The translations under genes were made by a program, and so were the position numbers. Source: Verrucomicrobiota bacterium (GTDB lineage: Bacteria > Verrucomicrobiota > Verrucomicrobiia > Opitutales > Opitutaceae). Taken from it: a stretch of 19,562 nucleotides of DNA. The stretch is taken from assembly GCA_023457715.1 (NCBI GenBank), contig JAEWKR010000175.1, positions 1-19,562 on the forward strand. The letters are read 5' to 3'. Below, piece by piece: positions 1 through 8,000 of this stretch. The stretch's first letter is position 1. The number at the start of each line of letters is the position of its first letter. The notes under the pieces were generated by a model. The model saw nothing but the letters and a program-made list of their open reading frames with translations, did no database searches and had not been told where the DNA came from.

Positions 1-147
<147 letters not shown>

Positions 148-285
148 TGTTTAGCCTTGAGCGTCGCCCCCCCAGCAGCGGCCCTACTTCCCGGCCCACG
201 GCGTCTGAACTTTTCTTATCGCCCCCGTCTGCGCCACCACTCCGTTGACTCTGGTCATCCGTACCCGCAGGTTGGATGCCCCACC

Positions 286-2178
286 ATGGTCAGCCCCCAA
301 ATACCCGTTTCGACGGGAACGGGCGCCGCTGCTGTTTCCAGCACCGCCCGGCCCATCCAAGATGTAGTTATCCGTCTTGCCGGTAATTCACAGGACGGCA
401 TTCAGACGATCGGCGGCTTTCTCGCCCGCCTCGCCGGCCGCAGTGACCAGGACGTCATGACCTACATGACGATTCCTTCGACCATTTCCGGCGGTCCGTC
501 GATCTTCCAGGTTCGCATGGGCACGGGCGAAATCCTCTCGTCCGGCGATCGCGCGGACATGCTGGTCGCGTTCTATCAGCACAGCTACGAGGCGCACATC
601 GGTTCCCTCCGACCCGGCGGCGTGCTGGTCTATGACGCCGATCATGTGAAGCCCAACGCGGAAGACCATCGGTTCACCGCCGTGGCGGTGCCGATTTCCT
701 CCGCCACCGTGGAGGCCGTCGGCGGCGCAGCCAAGGACAAGGGCAAAAACATCTTCGTGCTCGGCTTCATCGCCCGGGTCTTCGATCTCGATGTCGCCAA
801 GCTCAGTGGCCTGATCAAGGAGCGGTTCGGCGGCAAGGACGAGGACATCGTGCGCAACGCGATGCTCGCGTTCGACGCCGGCTACGCCTGGCCGCACAAC
901 AACCTTCGGGATCTCTTCTATCGCTTCGAGGCGATCGACGCGGCCGCGGCCAAATCAGGTCGTCCGCAGGTGACGCTCGACGGCAACACCGCCCTCGCGT
1001 ACGGCCTGCTGGCGGCCGGCGTGCGTCACGGTGCAGGGTATCCGATCACGCCGTGGTCCTCGATCATGGAGACGCTGCGCTCGGAGCTGCCCAAGTACGG
1101 CGGCATCTTCGTCCAATGCGAAGACGAGATCGCAGCGGTCTCGACCGCCCTGGGTTTCTCCTACACGGGCCGGCTGGCCATCACCGGCAGCTCCGGTCCG
1201 GGCCTCTCCCTCAAAATGGAGGCGCTTGGCTGGGCGGTGATGGCGGAAATGCCGATCATCGTCATCAACGTGCAACGCGGCGGACCGTCCACCGGCATGC
1301 CGACCAACGTCGAGCAGAGCGACCTGATGCAGGCCATCTACGGCAGCCACGGCGACACCCCGCGGGTCGTGCTCGCGCCCCGGAATGTCGAAGACTGCTT
1401 TTACGTGGCCCTCGAGGCCGCGCGGCTGGCGCGACAGTACAGCACGCCCGTCATCATCCTCACCGACCAGGCGCTCTCGTCGCGGATCGAGGCATTCGAT
1501 GAACCCGATCTGGCGGCCTTGATGGTCAACCCGGCGCCGGACCTGACGGAGCGCCCGGCCGACTTCAAACCCTACCCGCTCGACCGAATCACGCAGCACG
1601 CCCCCGCGGGCTCGCGCCTCGCGTCGGGCAAGTATCCCACGGTCACCGGGCTCGAACACGACGAAATGGGCCACCCGACGGGCAGTCCGAAGCTGCACCA
1701 GCAGATGACGGCGAAGCGGCGCGAGAAGTTCAAGGCGCTTGCCGCAACGCTGCCCGCACCCGAACTGACCGGCGACGAAAGCGGCGACGTGCTCCTCGTC
1801 ACGTGGGGGTCAGGCTGGGGTCCCGGTCGTGAGGCAATGAACCGCGTTCGCGCCACGGGCGTGAAGGGCGCGCACATGCACCTTCGCCACCTGCACCCGT
1901 TGCCCAATGGCCTGGAGCAAACCTTCAGTCGGTTCCGTCATGTCATTGTCGCCGAGCTCAACGACGAAGGCCTTTATGGCTACGGCCAGCTGGCCATGAT
2001 GCTCCGGGCCCGTTACGCCAATCCCGCCATCTCGAGCATCTGCAAGACCGATGGCCTCACGTTCAAGGTCGGCGAGATCGTGGGCGGCATTGCCCGCCGC
2101 ATCGGGAATCCCGCACTCGAGGCCAACGCCGGCGCCGCCGTCGCGAGTCCGCTCGCCCGTGTCACCGCCGCCGTCTGA
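286..2178 (+). CDS. korA: 2-oxoacid (probably 2-oxoglutarate):ferredoxin oxidoreductase, fused gamma-alpha subunit
   Basis: This 630-residue subunit, with KorB, oxidatively decarboxylates a 2-oxoacid to its acyl-CoA while reducing ferredoxin in the cytoplasm. Residues ~23-190 are the gamma (POR-gamma) domain, with a glycine-rich start (RLAGNSQDGIQTIGGFLA) and ISGGPSIFQVRMG. The alpha domain begins near residue 225 with GNTALAYGLLAAGV and carries GYPITPWS at 251-258, QCEDEIAAV and TGSSGPGLSLK. This gamma-alpha fusion and length are typical of KorA. The frame stays open back into the heptad array, but I place the start at ATG 286 because upstream translation is repeat peptide and low-complexity sequence. 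No clear Shine-Dalgarno precedes it. korB follows after 31 nt. Substrate choice (2-oxoglutarate versus another 2-oxoacid) is inferred from the fused two-subunit layout, not from a specificity residue. Confidence 0.93.
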   Translation: MVSPQIPVSTGTGAAAVSSTARPIQDVVIRLAGNSQDGIQTIGGFLARLAGRSDQDVMTYMTIPSTISGGPSIFQVRMGTGEILSSGDRADMLVAFYQHSYEAHIGSLRPGGVLVYDADHVKPNAEDHRFTAVAVPISSATVEAVGGAAKDKGKNIFVLGFIARVFDLDVAKLSGLIKERFGGKDEDIVRNAMLAFDAGYAWPHNNLRDLFYRFEAIDAAAAKSGRPQVTLDGNTALAYGLLAAGVRHGAGYPITPWSSIMETLRSELPKYGGIFVQCEDEIAAVSTALGFSYTGRLAITGSSGPGLSLKMEALGWAVMAEMPIIVINVQRGGPSTGMPTNVEQSDLMQAIYGSHGDTPRVVLAPRNVEDCFYVALEAARLARQYSTPVIILTDQALSSRIEAFDEPDLAALMVNPAPDLTERPADFKPYPLDRITQHAPAGSRLASGKYPTVTGLEHDEMGHPTGSPKLHQQMTAKRREKFKALAATLPAPELTGDESGDVLLVTWGSGWGPGREAMNRVRATGVKGAHMHLRHLHPLPNGLEQTFSRFRHVIVAELNDEGLYGYGQLAMMLRARYANPAISSICKTDGLTFKVGEIVGGIARRIGNPALEANAGAAVASPLARVTAAV

Positions 2179-2209
2179 CCCCCAACCTCACGTTCAACCT
2201 TTTACGGCC

Positions 2210-3214
2210 ATGTCCGTTCCCACCTCCTCGCCCGCCGCTCCCGCCGCCATCCCCGCGATCCCGGCGTCCTCCCCTGCCCAGCTGACGTCCACCGTCGCCA
2301 CTGCGGCGCCGGCCCAGCTGACCAAGAAGGCCCTCACCGCGGACCATCCCACCTGGTGCCCCGGGTGCGGCGACTTCGCCGTCCTCGCCTGCTTCTACCG
2401 CGTCCTCGAAAAGCTCAACTACCCGCACGAGAAGATCGTCACCTTCGCGGGCATTGGTTGCTCCTCGCGCTTTCCGTACTTCGTCAACACGCATGGCGGC
2501 CATTTCATCCACGGCCGCTCCCTGCCCTTCGCGGCCGGCATCAGCCTCGGCGGCGACGACCTCCACGTCTTCGTCTTCGGCGGCGACGGCGACGGGTTCT
2601 CGATCGGCGGCAATCACCTGGTGCACACCGCGCGCAAGAACGTCCGGCTCACCTACGTGATCATGGACAACTTTGTCTACGGCCTGACGAAGAAGCAAAC
2701 GTCGCCCACCTCGCCTCTCGGCTTCAAAACCAAGACTGATCCGACCGGCGCGGTCGATCAACCGATCAATCCGATGCGCACGCTGCTTAACAGCGGCGCG
2801 ACGTTTGTCGCCCGCAGCCATGCGACGCAGGTCAACCACATGATCGAGATGATGACCCGGGCGGCGAAGCACGACGGCTTCTCGGTGGTGGAGATCAATT
2901 CCGAGTGCGTGGAGTTTTTCCCCGGCGCGTTCGATGCCGCCGTCCCGCGCAAGGGCGGTTCCTGGAAGGTCATCGAGGAAAAGAAGCACGACGGCACCTC
3001 CGAGGACGCCGCCCGGCACGATGTGACCGACGAGGTGGCCGCGTTCCGTCTCGCGCTTGAACCCTGGCCTGGCCTCTACGGCGTCTTTTACGAGACCAAG
3101 ACGCGCCCGACCAAGAACGACATTGAGGCCGGCCTGATCACCAAGGCGAAGGAGCGGACCAAGAACGCCTCGGACCTCGCGCTCCTGCAGGCGACGTTCG
3201 CACGACTGCGTTGA
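2210..3214 (+). CDS. korB: 2-oxoacid (probably 2-oxoglutarate):ferredoxin oxidoreductase, beta subunit (TPP-binding)
   Basis: This 334-residue beta subunit binds thiamine diphosphate and one Fe-S cluster. Visible motifs are WCPGCGDF (W49, C50, C53), FAGIGCSSRFPYF, the TPP signature GDGDGFSIGG from residue 125, and the end of that motif at DNFVYGLT (N154) followed by KKQTSPTS. These are the standard KorB blocks in standard order. The first ~45 residues are a Pro/Ala/Ser/Thr-rich extension before the usual family start at about TADHPTWCPGCG. No other in-frame Met lies between, so the extension seems to be translated. The gene follows korA by 31 nt, and its TGA overlaps the TTG start of the next gene (TTGA, 3211-3214). 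korA-korB and probably the next gene form one transcript. Confidence 0.93.
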   Translation: MSVPTSSPAAPAAIPAIPASSPAQLTSTVATAAPAQLTKKALTADHPTWCPGCGDFAVLACFYRVLEKLNYPHEKIVTFAGIGCSSRFPYFVNTHGGHFIHGRSLPFAAGISLGGDDLHVFVFGGDGDGFSIGGNHLVHTARKNVRLTYVIMDNFVYGLTKKQTSPTSPLGFKTKTDPTGAVDQPINPMRTLLNSGATFVARSHATQVNHMIEMMTRAAKHDGFSVVEINSECVEFFPGAFDAAVPRKGGSWKVIEEKKHDGTSEDAARHDVTDEVAAFRLALEPWPGLYGVFYETKTRPTKNDIEAGLITKAKERTKNASDLALLQATFARLR

Positions 3215-4419
3215 GGCCGGCCCCGCGCTCCCTGCTCGCCCTCTCGCTCGCGGCGAACGCGTTCCTGCTCGCGTTCGTCGCGATGGAACGTGCGCGGACC
3301 CACGTTCCCGCGGCCCTTGCGCCGGCTCCCCCCCGCCACAGCGCCTCGCCGGCCGCCCGCCCGGCCACGGCACCGGCGCGGGCGCTGGGAGAGGACGATC
3401 CGCTTCCCCGGGAGGCGGTCGACGCCCTGCGCTCCGCCGGCATGAGCCGGGACACGCTCATTCACCTCCTGCTCGCCGACATCACGCGCCGCTCCGACCG
3501 GAAACTCGCGGCCCTCCAGGTTCGCTACGCGCCCGCGCCCGTGCCGGACGCGGACTACCAATCCCTCGCGGTGGAGCGGCAGCGGACGGAACAACGCGAA
3601 TTGAGCGCCTTGCTGGGCGACGGCGAGTATGCCCGGTGGCGGCGCGAACAGGTGCTGGACGAGTTGGGGCTGCCGGTCGCCGGGATTACCGAGGCCGAAG
3701 GGGACGAGATCGTCCGCTTGCGCGAGCGGCGGCAGGCTCGGGTGGATGAAATCCAGGCCGCCATCGAATCGGGCGCGGTTGATCCCATCGACGGTTCACA
3801 GCTCCAGGAGGAGGCGGCCGCCGCCTGCGCCGACGCCATCGCCCGGCTGCTCGGCCCGGAGCGGTCCGCACCGCCGGCACGGAGGGACGATCCCCGGGAG
3901 GAGTGGCGGCGCACCTACGCGGCGCTGCAGCCTTCTGACTCCCAGCTTGCCGCGGTGGAGGCCGCCGAGGCGGTGTACCTGGAGCGATTGCAGCAACTGG
4001 CCGCGAAGTCGGACCTGGATCCGATCGGCTATGCCGGCAGCGTTGACGCCCTCGAGGCGGAGCGTCAACGCGCGCTTGAAACTGTCTTCGGTGCCGACGC
4101 GTACCGGCAATTCGTGCGGGGCCAGGATTCCACCTTCCAAACGCTGCAACGCTACGCCGGCCCCTGGCAGTTGAGCGCGCCGGACATCGACTTCGTCTAC
4201 CAGCGCGTACAGGCGCTCCGCAGCCGGGTCGACGCACTCACGTCGGACGCGATCATTGAGGAGGAACAAGGACGGGCGGTCGACTGGCCGGCGATGAAGC
4301 GGCTCGCGGAAGCCGAACGCACCGCCGCGGAACATGAGTTGGAGGCCTATCTGGGCGGGGAACGGTTTCGACGGCTCCACCAGAACGGCGTTTTCCACGC
4401 CGGCGAGGTCGGCCGCTGA
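3211..4419 (+). CDS. Unrecognised membrane-anchored protein with four ~80-residue helical repeats
   Basis: I do not recognise this 402-residue protein. It appears to start at TTG 3211, inside the korB stop (TTGA), which implies translational coupling. Residues 7-25 are hydrophobic, an uncleaved anchor or signal sequence. A Pro/Ala-rich linker (31-60) follows, then a long, charged, Glu/Arg/Ala-rich helical region. Four related units end in a similar motif: ELSALLGDGEYARWRREQ (130-147), IARLLGPERS (210-219), ETVFGADAYRQFVRGQ (290-305) and EAYLGGERFRRLHQ (378-391). Three of them are preceded by an ER-rich helix (VERQRTEQRE, EAERQRALE, EAERTAAEHE). The layout recalls periplasmic helical-hairpin proteins of the Spy/CpxP/ZraP kind, but that is analogy only. 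I see no catalytic motif. Its position suggests co-expression with KorAB; the topology suggests that most of it lies outside the cytoplasm. Confidence 0.8.
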   Translation: MRPAPRSLLALSLAANAFLLAFVAMERARTHVPAALAPAPPRHSASPAARPATAPARALGEDDPLPREAVDALRSAGMSRDTLIHLLLADITRRSDRKLAALQVRYAPAPVPDADYQSLAVERQRTEQRELSALLGDGEYARWRREQVLDELGLPVAGITEAEGDEIVRLRERRQARVDEIQAAIESGAVDPIDGSQLQEEAAAACADAIARLLGPERSAPPARRDDPREEWRRTYAALQPSDSQLAAVEAAEAVYLERLQQLAAKSDLDPIGYAGSVDALEAERQRALETVFGADAYRQFVRGQDSTFQTLQRYAGPWQLSAPDIDFVYQRVQALRSRVDALTSDAIIEEEQGRAVDWPAMKRLAEAERTAAEHELEAYLGGERFRRLHQNGVFHAGEVGR

Positions 4420-4468
4420 CTTTCGCCCGCGCTTCCCTTTGCCCCGCGATTGCGGTACGGTTGGGGCG

Positions 4469-5590
4469 ATGCCCGATTCCGCCACCCTCAACCACGCTGC
4501 GCGAGTCCTTGCGACCGTCACCCACGACCTCCCGGCGGATACGGCGCTGCGGCAGTATCTGTACCATGCCCGGCATCTGGGCCCCTGGGAAAAGCGGCAG
4601 ATCAGCCGCGCCGTGTTCTGCTACTTTCGCTGGTACCAGTGGCTCGACCCAAAGGATTCCCATCAGAAACGCGTCGAGCAGGCCGACGCGTTGCAGCAGC
4701 GCTTCAATGCCGATGCCAAAGCGATCAAGGTGGAGACCCTGGCGGTTCGCGCCGTGCCGGCATGGCTGAAGGACGAGATGGACCTTCCGCCCGAGTACTT
4801 GCGCCATCTGCAACGGGAGCCCGCCCTGTGGCTGCGGGCCAGGCCCGGCACCGCCGCCAAGCTCGCGAAGGAGCTGGGGAACTGCGACCCGACCGATCGC
4901 GCGCCGGACGCGTTGCGCTACTCCGGCCATCAGGACCTTTTCCTCACTCCGGCTTTTCATCGCGGCGCATTCGAAATCCAGGACCTCGCCTCCCAACTAG
5001 TCGGCCTCGCTTGCGCACCGAAACCGGGCGAAACGTGGTGGGATGCGTGCGCCGGCGAAGGCGGCAAGTTGCTTCACCTGGCAGACTTGATGGTGAACAA
5101 GGGCGTGATCTGGGCCACCGATCGCAATGAGCGGCGGCTCGCCGTGCTGAAACGGCGCGCCGGCCGGGCCCAGCTCTTCAACTATCGCACGGCCGTGTGG
5201 GACGGTTCCGCCAAGCTCCCCACGAAAACCAAGTTCGACGGCATCCTGGTCGATGCGCCCTGCAGCGGGGTCGGCACGTGGAACCGCAACCCACATGCCC
5301 GCTGGTCCACGGAAATGCATGACGTCAGGCAGCTGGCGGCCACCCAGCTGGCGCTGCTCAACCATGCCTCCGGTTCATTAAAATCACGGGGACGGCTGAT
5401 CTATGCCGTGTGCACCCTGACCCGGAGCGAAACGGCCGCGGTCGCCGACGCCTTCTCAGCCGCGCACCCCGAACTTGAACCGCTGCCGCTGTTCGGCGCC
5501 GCCGAGCCATCCCCTTCGCGCGTCGTTCTCTGGCCGCACGAACTGAATGCCAACGGCATGTACATCGCGGGCTGGCGCAGGAGGGAATGA
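4469..5590 (+). CDS. RsmB/Nol1/Nop2/Sun-type rRNA m5C methyltransferase
   Basis: This 373-residue SAM-dependent methyltransferase should methylate C5 of a cytosine in rRNA. Motif I is DACAGEGGKLLHLA (from D192). Motif IV is DAPCSGVGTWNRNPHARW with C265. Motif VI is YAVCTLTRSE with C315. The two-cysteine chemistry (motif VI nucleophile, motif IV cysteine for product release) is the RsmB/NSUN hallmark, and both cysteines are present. The N-terminal ~150 residues are helical and could be a short NusB-like RNA-binding region as in RsmB, although the protein is shorter than E. coli RsmB (429 aa). The frame is open further upstream, into the previous gene, but ATG 4469 lies 49 nt after that gene's stop and has a weak GGGG upstream. 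The target nucleotide cannot be told from sequence; an RsmF-like role is an alternative. Confidence 0.88.
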   Translation: MPDSATLNHAARVLATVTHDLPADTALRQYLYHARHLGPWEKRQISRAVFCYFRWYQWLDPKDSHQKRVEQADALQQRFNADAKAIKVETLAVRAVPAWLKDEMDLPPEYLRHLQREPALWLRARPGTAAKLAKELGNCDPTDRAPDALRYSGHQDLFLTPAFHRGAFEIQDLASQLVGLACAPKPGETWWDACAGEGGKLLHLADLMVNKGVIWATDRNERRLAVLKRRAGRAQLFNYRTAVWDGSAKLPTKTKFDGILVDAPCSGVGTWNRNPHARWSTEMHDVRQLAATQLALLNHASGSLKSRGRLIYAVCTLTRSETAAVADAFSAAHPELEPLPLFGAAEPSPSRVVLWPHELNANGMYIAGWRRRE

Positions 5591-5605
5591 GCGGTTGGCT
5601 GTAGG

Positions 5606-5621
5606 CGGCAAGCTTTAGCCG
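5606..5621. other. Small hairpin in the convergent gap
   Basis: CGGCAAGCTTTAGCCG can fold with a CGGC/GCCG stem. It starts 16 nt after the methyltransferase stop, between two converging genes, so it could help terminate transcription, but there is no T-tract on either side. Its core resembles the GCTTCAGCCCGCC element at 7985-7997. Confidence 0.35.
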
Positions 5622-5642
5622 GAACTATGCAGACGGATTAAC

Positions 5643-5672
5643 CACGAATGGACACGAATGCACACGAATAGG
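5643..5672. repeat. 10-bp repeat CACGAATGGA, three units
   Basis: Three units in exact 10-nt register (CACGAATGGA, CACGAATGCA, CACGAATAGG) are preceded by TTAAC. The element is AT-rich relative to its surroundings and lies in the 160-bp gap between the convergent methyltransferase and hemA genes. I recall similar ACCACGAATGGACACGAAT strings between genes in many environmental genomes; I know of no function. Confidence 0.8.
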
Positions 5673-5750
5673 AGAGGAAACTCGAATGCAGCCCGTCCGT
5701 AGTCCCGCTCCCTGTCTTGTGCCTGCTTATCGCCTACCGCTTACGGCTTC

Positions 5751-6857
5751 TCACTGGGCCGACTGTGTGGCGGGCGTCTGACGGCTGCTCGCGACTGACG
5801 TTGCACTCGCAACCGCATCGGCCAAAGCCGCTACCTGCCCCTCAAGGTTGCGCCAGAGCGCATCCGACTTCTCCCCGACAATGGCCCGGCACTTGTCGAG
5901 TTCCGCCTGGCGGGCGGCGCGGTTCTCGTCCGCGATCTTCGCGAGGTCGTCGAGGTTGTAGAGGAAGACATTCTCGATCCGTCCCACCGCGGGGTCCACG
6001 TCGCGCGGCAACGCCTGATCGATCAGGAACAGCGGGCGCGCGGGCCGCTTCTGCATCGCGGCCCGCGTGGCCTCCAGGGTGACCACGACATCAGGCGCGG
6101 ACGTGGCACACACGACCACGTCGAATTCGTGCAGCCGGGCCTCCCGCTGTTCGAAGGGCATGGCGCTGGCGCCGAGACCGCCCGCGAGTTCCATCGCGCG
6201 CTCGAGTCGCCGGCTCGCCACGGTAAGTGCCGCCGCTCCGCGGCTCTGAAAAGCCTTCGCGGTCTTTTCGCCGATCTCTCCCGCGCCCAACAGAAGAATG
6301 CGCGTGCTGGCGAGGCTGCCATAGATGTTCAGCGCCAGCTCCACGGCAACATTGGCCACACTCACCTGTCCGGCGGTGATCGCGGTGTTGGACCGCACAT
6401 GCTTCGCCGCCTGAAAACCCTTCTGGAACATGCGGTTCAGGACCGCACCGGTGAACCCCTGCGCCTGCGCGCGGGCATAAGCGTCCTTCACCTGCCCGAA
6501 AATCTCCGTCTCACCCACCATCTGCGAGTCGAGCCCGGCCGACACTTCGACGAGATGCTGCACCACTTCGCGGCCACGAAGGTTCAACCGAAGTTTCTCG
6601 AATTCGGCCCGGTCGAACCGCTGGCGGTTGCAGAACGCCGCGGTCACTTGCGCAACCACGTCGGAACCCGAGGCGACCCCGTAGAATTCCACCCGGTTGC
6701 ACGTGTTGAGCACCGCAAACTCCTTGAGGCCGGGAATGCCTGCGAACTCGGCCTGCAATGCGGTCGCCGCCTCCGCGCTCAGCGAGAGCTTCTCGCGGAC
6801 CTCGAGGGGAACCCGGCGATGAGTGGCCCCAATCAGGAAAAGTCCGTCGGCACTCAT
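5751..6857 (-). CDS. hemA: Glutamyl-tRNA reductase
   Basis: This enzyme reduces glutamyl-tRNA(Glu) to glutamate-1-semialdehyde with NADPH, the first committed step of C5-pathway tetrapyrrole synthesis. Seen: GATHRRVPLEVREKL (10-24), the catalytic-cysteine motif NTCNRVEFYG with C53, GLDSQMVGETEIFGQVKDAY, and the Rossmann motif LLLGAGEIGEKTAKAF. At 368 residues it is shorter than the usual ~420, and the C-terminal dimerisation helices are abbreviated, ending in a Thr/Ala/Ser/Gln-rich tail. The start is ATG 6857, which overlaps the upstream gene's stop as ATGA (6854-6857), so translation is probably coupled. The frame is open upstream to 7394, but that stretch overlaps the neighbouring gene and shows no GluTR sequence. 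Confidence 0.95.
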   Translation of the reverse strand: MSADGLFLIGATHRRVPLEVREKLSLSAEAATALQAEFAGIPGLKEFAVLNTCNRVEFYGVASGSDVVAQVTAAFCNRQRFDRAEFEKLRLNLRGREVVQHLVEVSAGLDSQMVGETEIFGQVKDAYARAQAQGFTGAVLNRMFQKGFQAAKHVRSNTAITAGQVSVANVAVELALNIYGSLASTRILLLGAGEIGEKTAKAFQSRGAAALTVASRRLERAMELAGGLGASAMPFEQREARLHEFDVVVCATSAPDVVVTLEATRAAMQKRPARPLFLIDQALPRDVDPAVGRIENVFLYNLDDLAKIADENRAARQAELDKCRAIVGEKSDALWRNLEGQVAALADAVASATSVASSRQTPATQSAQ

Positions 6858-7699
6858 GCGTGGAGGGCTTGAGGTTGGGCGGCGCCGGGCCGCCGGTTCA
6901 TATCCACGGCCACCAGCGAGCCGATCGCCGCGACGAACAACGCCACGCAGGTCCAGGCGAACCGTTTCGACAACAACAGGCCGCGGAGGCGCAGGCCGAG
7001 CGCGGTGCCCGCAACCGCCCAGACCGTCATGGCCATGAACACCTTGGTGAGGCTGGCCGAGTCCGGTGCCCGCAACCAGAACGTCCAGATGACGATCAGC
7101 GAGACGGTGAGAATCGAAACCCCCGTCGTCAGCAGGCGAAGGCTGATATGATCGAGGTCGATGATGGACGGCAGAAAGGAGAACCAACCGCCGATCTGCT
7201 TCGATTTCAACGAGTAGTTGCGGAGCAGGTACATGACGGACGTGAGCGCCAGCAGGGCGAACACTCCGTAGCTGAAGACCGCCAGCGCCGCATGAAGCTC
7301 GATCCAGGGATTGCTGCTGAAGATGTGCATCCGATGCGCGGCATCCCACGCGGGGACGGACAATGACAGCAGCGTCAGGGCCGCGGTGAGGCACGAAGTG
7401 AAATAGCCCAGCAGGCTGTTGCGGAACGTCACCCCCACCACGATGTACAGGGTGATCGCCGACCAGGCGGTGAACTGGAAAAGCTCGAACGCATTACCCA
7501 GGGGGCAGCCCATGACGGCTTTACCCCGGATACCAAGTCCGACCAGCTGCACCGCATAGGCGGCAACGATGATCAGGTACGTGGCGGGTCCCGAAGGCCG
7601 GCCTCCGCGCAGCAGCGAAACCGTCCCCTGGATGAAGCCCAGGAGGTACAAGCCGGCGGCGGCCCATAACCAGGTCCGATCTGTGAACGGGATTACCAT
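6854..7699 (-). CDS. HemX/CcsA-family integral membrane protein (cytochrome c assembly superfamily)
   Basis: This 281-residue protein has about eight hydrophobic segments (approx. 8-26, 39-57, 74-91, 98-116, 133-158, 186-207, 218-237, 246-266). The block NPWIELHAALAVFSYGVFAL with H136, and the loop before TM5, match the Cytochrom_C_asm superfamily shared by CcsA/ResC and HemX. I see no WWD haem-handling motif. The length (~280) and the 4-nt overlap with hemA (ATGA) favour the HemX type, which sits beside hemA in Bacillus and affects GluTR level; a CcsA role in cytochrome c maturation is the alternative. I start at ATG 7699, with GGAAG seven nt upstream. An in-frame ATG at 7870 would add 57 Arg-rich residues that read like translated spacer. 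Confidence 0.82.
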   Translation of the reverse strand: MVIPFTDRTWLWAAAGLYLLGFIQGTVSLLRGGRPSGPATYLIIVAAYAVQLVGLGIRGKAVMGCPLGNAFELFQFTAWSAITLYIVVGVTFRNSLLGYFTSCLTAALTLLSLSVPAWDAAHRMHIFSSNPWIELHAALAVFSYGVFALLALTSVMYLLRNYSLKSKQIGGWFSFLPSIIDLDHISLRLLTTGVSILTVSLIVIWTFWLRAPDSASLTKVFMAMTVWAVAGTALGLRLRGLLLSKRFAWTCVALFVAAIGSLVAVDMNRRPGAAQPQALHA

Positions 7700-8000
7700 C
7701 GCGCTTCCGACGCTACGGGGAGCACCTCCCTCGGCAAGTCTCAGCCCGCGCCCTCGCAAGGAATGCACGGCGTTTCGCAAACCATGAAAAGGAGATGCGT
7801 TGAACCACCGCCCGACGGCTCCGCCAAAGCGCTGCTTCAGCCTGCGAACGAACAGCTTGAGCACTTCCAACGCCGGCCGGGGGCCTCGCCACGGGACACA
7901 GGCGGGGGGGGCTTGGGTACGTAGTCCCGCGTTTACGCGGAATGCCTTGGTGCTCTCAAACCTTCCGCTTGGGAGGAGGGCGGTGCTTCAGCCCGCCACG
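7700..8000. other. Gene-free spacer with three small hairpins
   Basis: No convincing gene lies in these 301 nt between the HemX-like start and the methyltransferase stop (both minus strand). Three hairpins are visible: GGGAG-CAC-CTCCC (7718-7730), just upstream of the HemX-like start; CCGCG-TTTA-CGCGG (7927-7940), perfect with a 4-nt loop; and GGCGG/CCGCC with a 9-nt loop (7979-7997), three nt past the methyltransferase stop. None has a U-tract. A homopolymer of eight G occurs near 7904-7911. The promoter for the HemX-like/hemA pair should lie here, but I see no clear -35/-10 pair. Confidence 0.6.
7979..7997 (-). terminator. Possible terminator hairpin after the SAM methyltransferase
   Basis: The stem GGCGG (7979-7983) pairs with CCGCC (7993-7997) around a 9-nt loop. 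It begins three nt downstream of the minus-strand methyltransferase stop (8001-8003). The position fits a terminator for the lolC-lpxB-methyltransferase transcript, but no T-run follows, so intrinsic termination is uncertain. Confidence 0.35.

Noticed and set aside
245..273. Promoter for korA with TTGACT at 245-250
   Set aside because: The hexamer 17 nt downstream (CAGGTT) is a poor -10, so the match is probably chance.
2162..3373. Long minus-strand frame antisense to korB (403 codons)
   Set aside because: Arg/Gly/Val-rich composition typical of the reverse of a GC-rich gene; korB is secure.
6858..7394. N-terminal extension of HemA to 547 aa
   Set aside because: It overlaps the HemX-like gene in another frame, reads Arg-rich shadow sequence and lacks GluTR motifs; the ATGA overlap marks the true start.
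7700..7870. N-terminal extension of the HemX-like protein to 338 aa
   Set aside because: The 57 extra residues are Arg-rich with no membrane character and cross a hairpin-bearing spacer. Not fully excluded.
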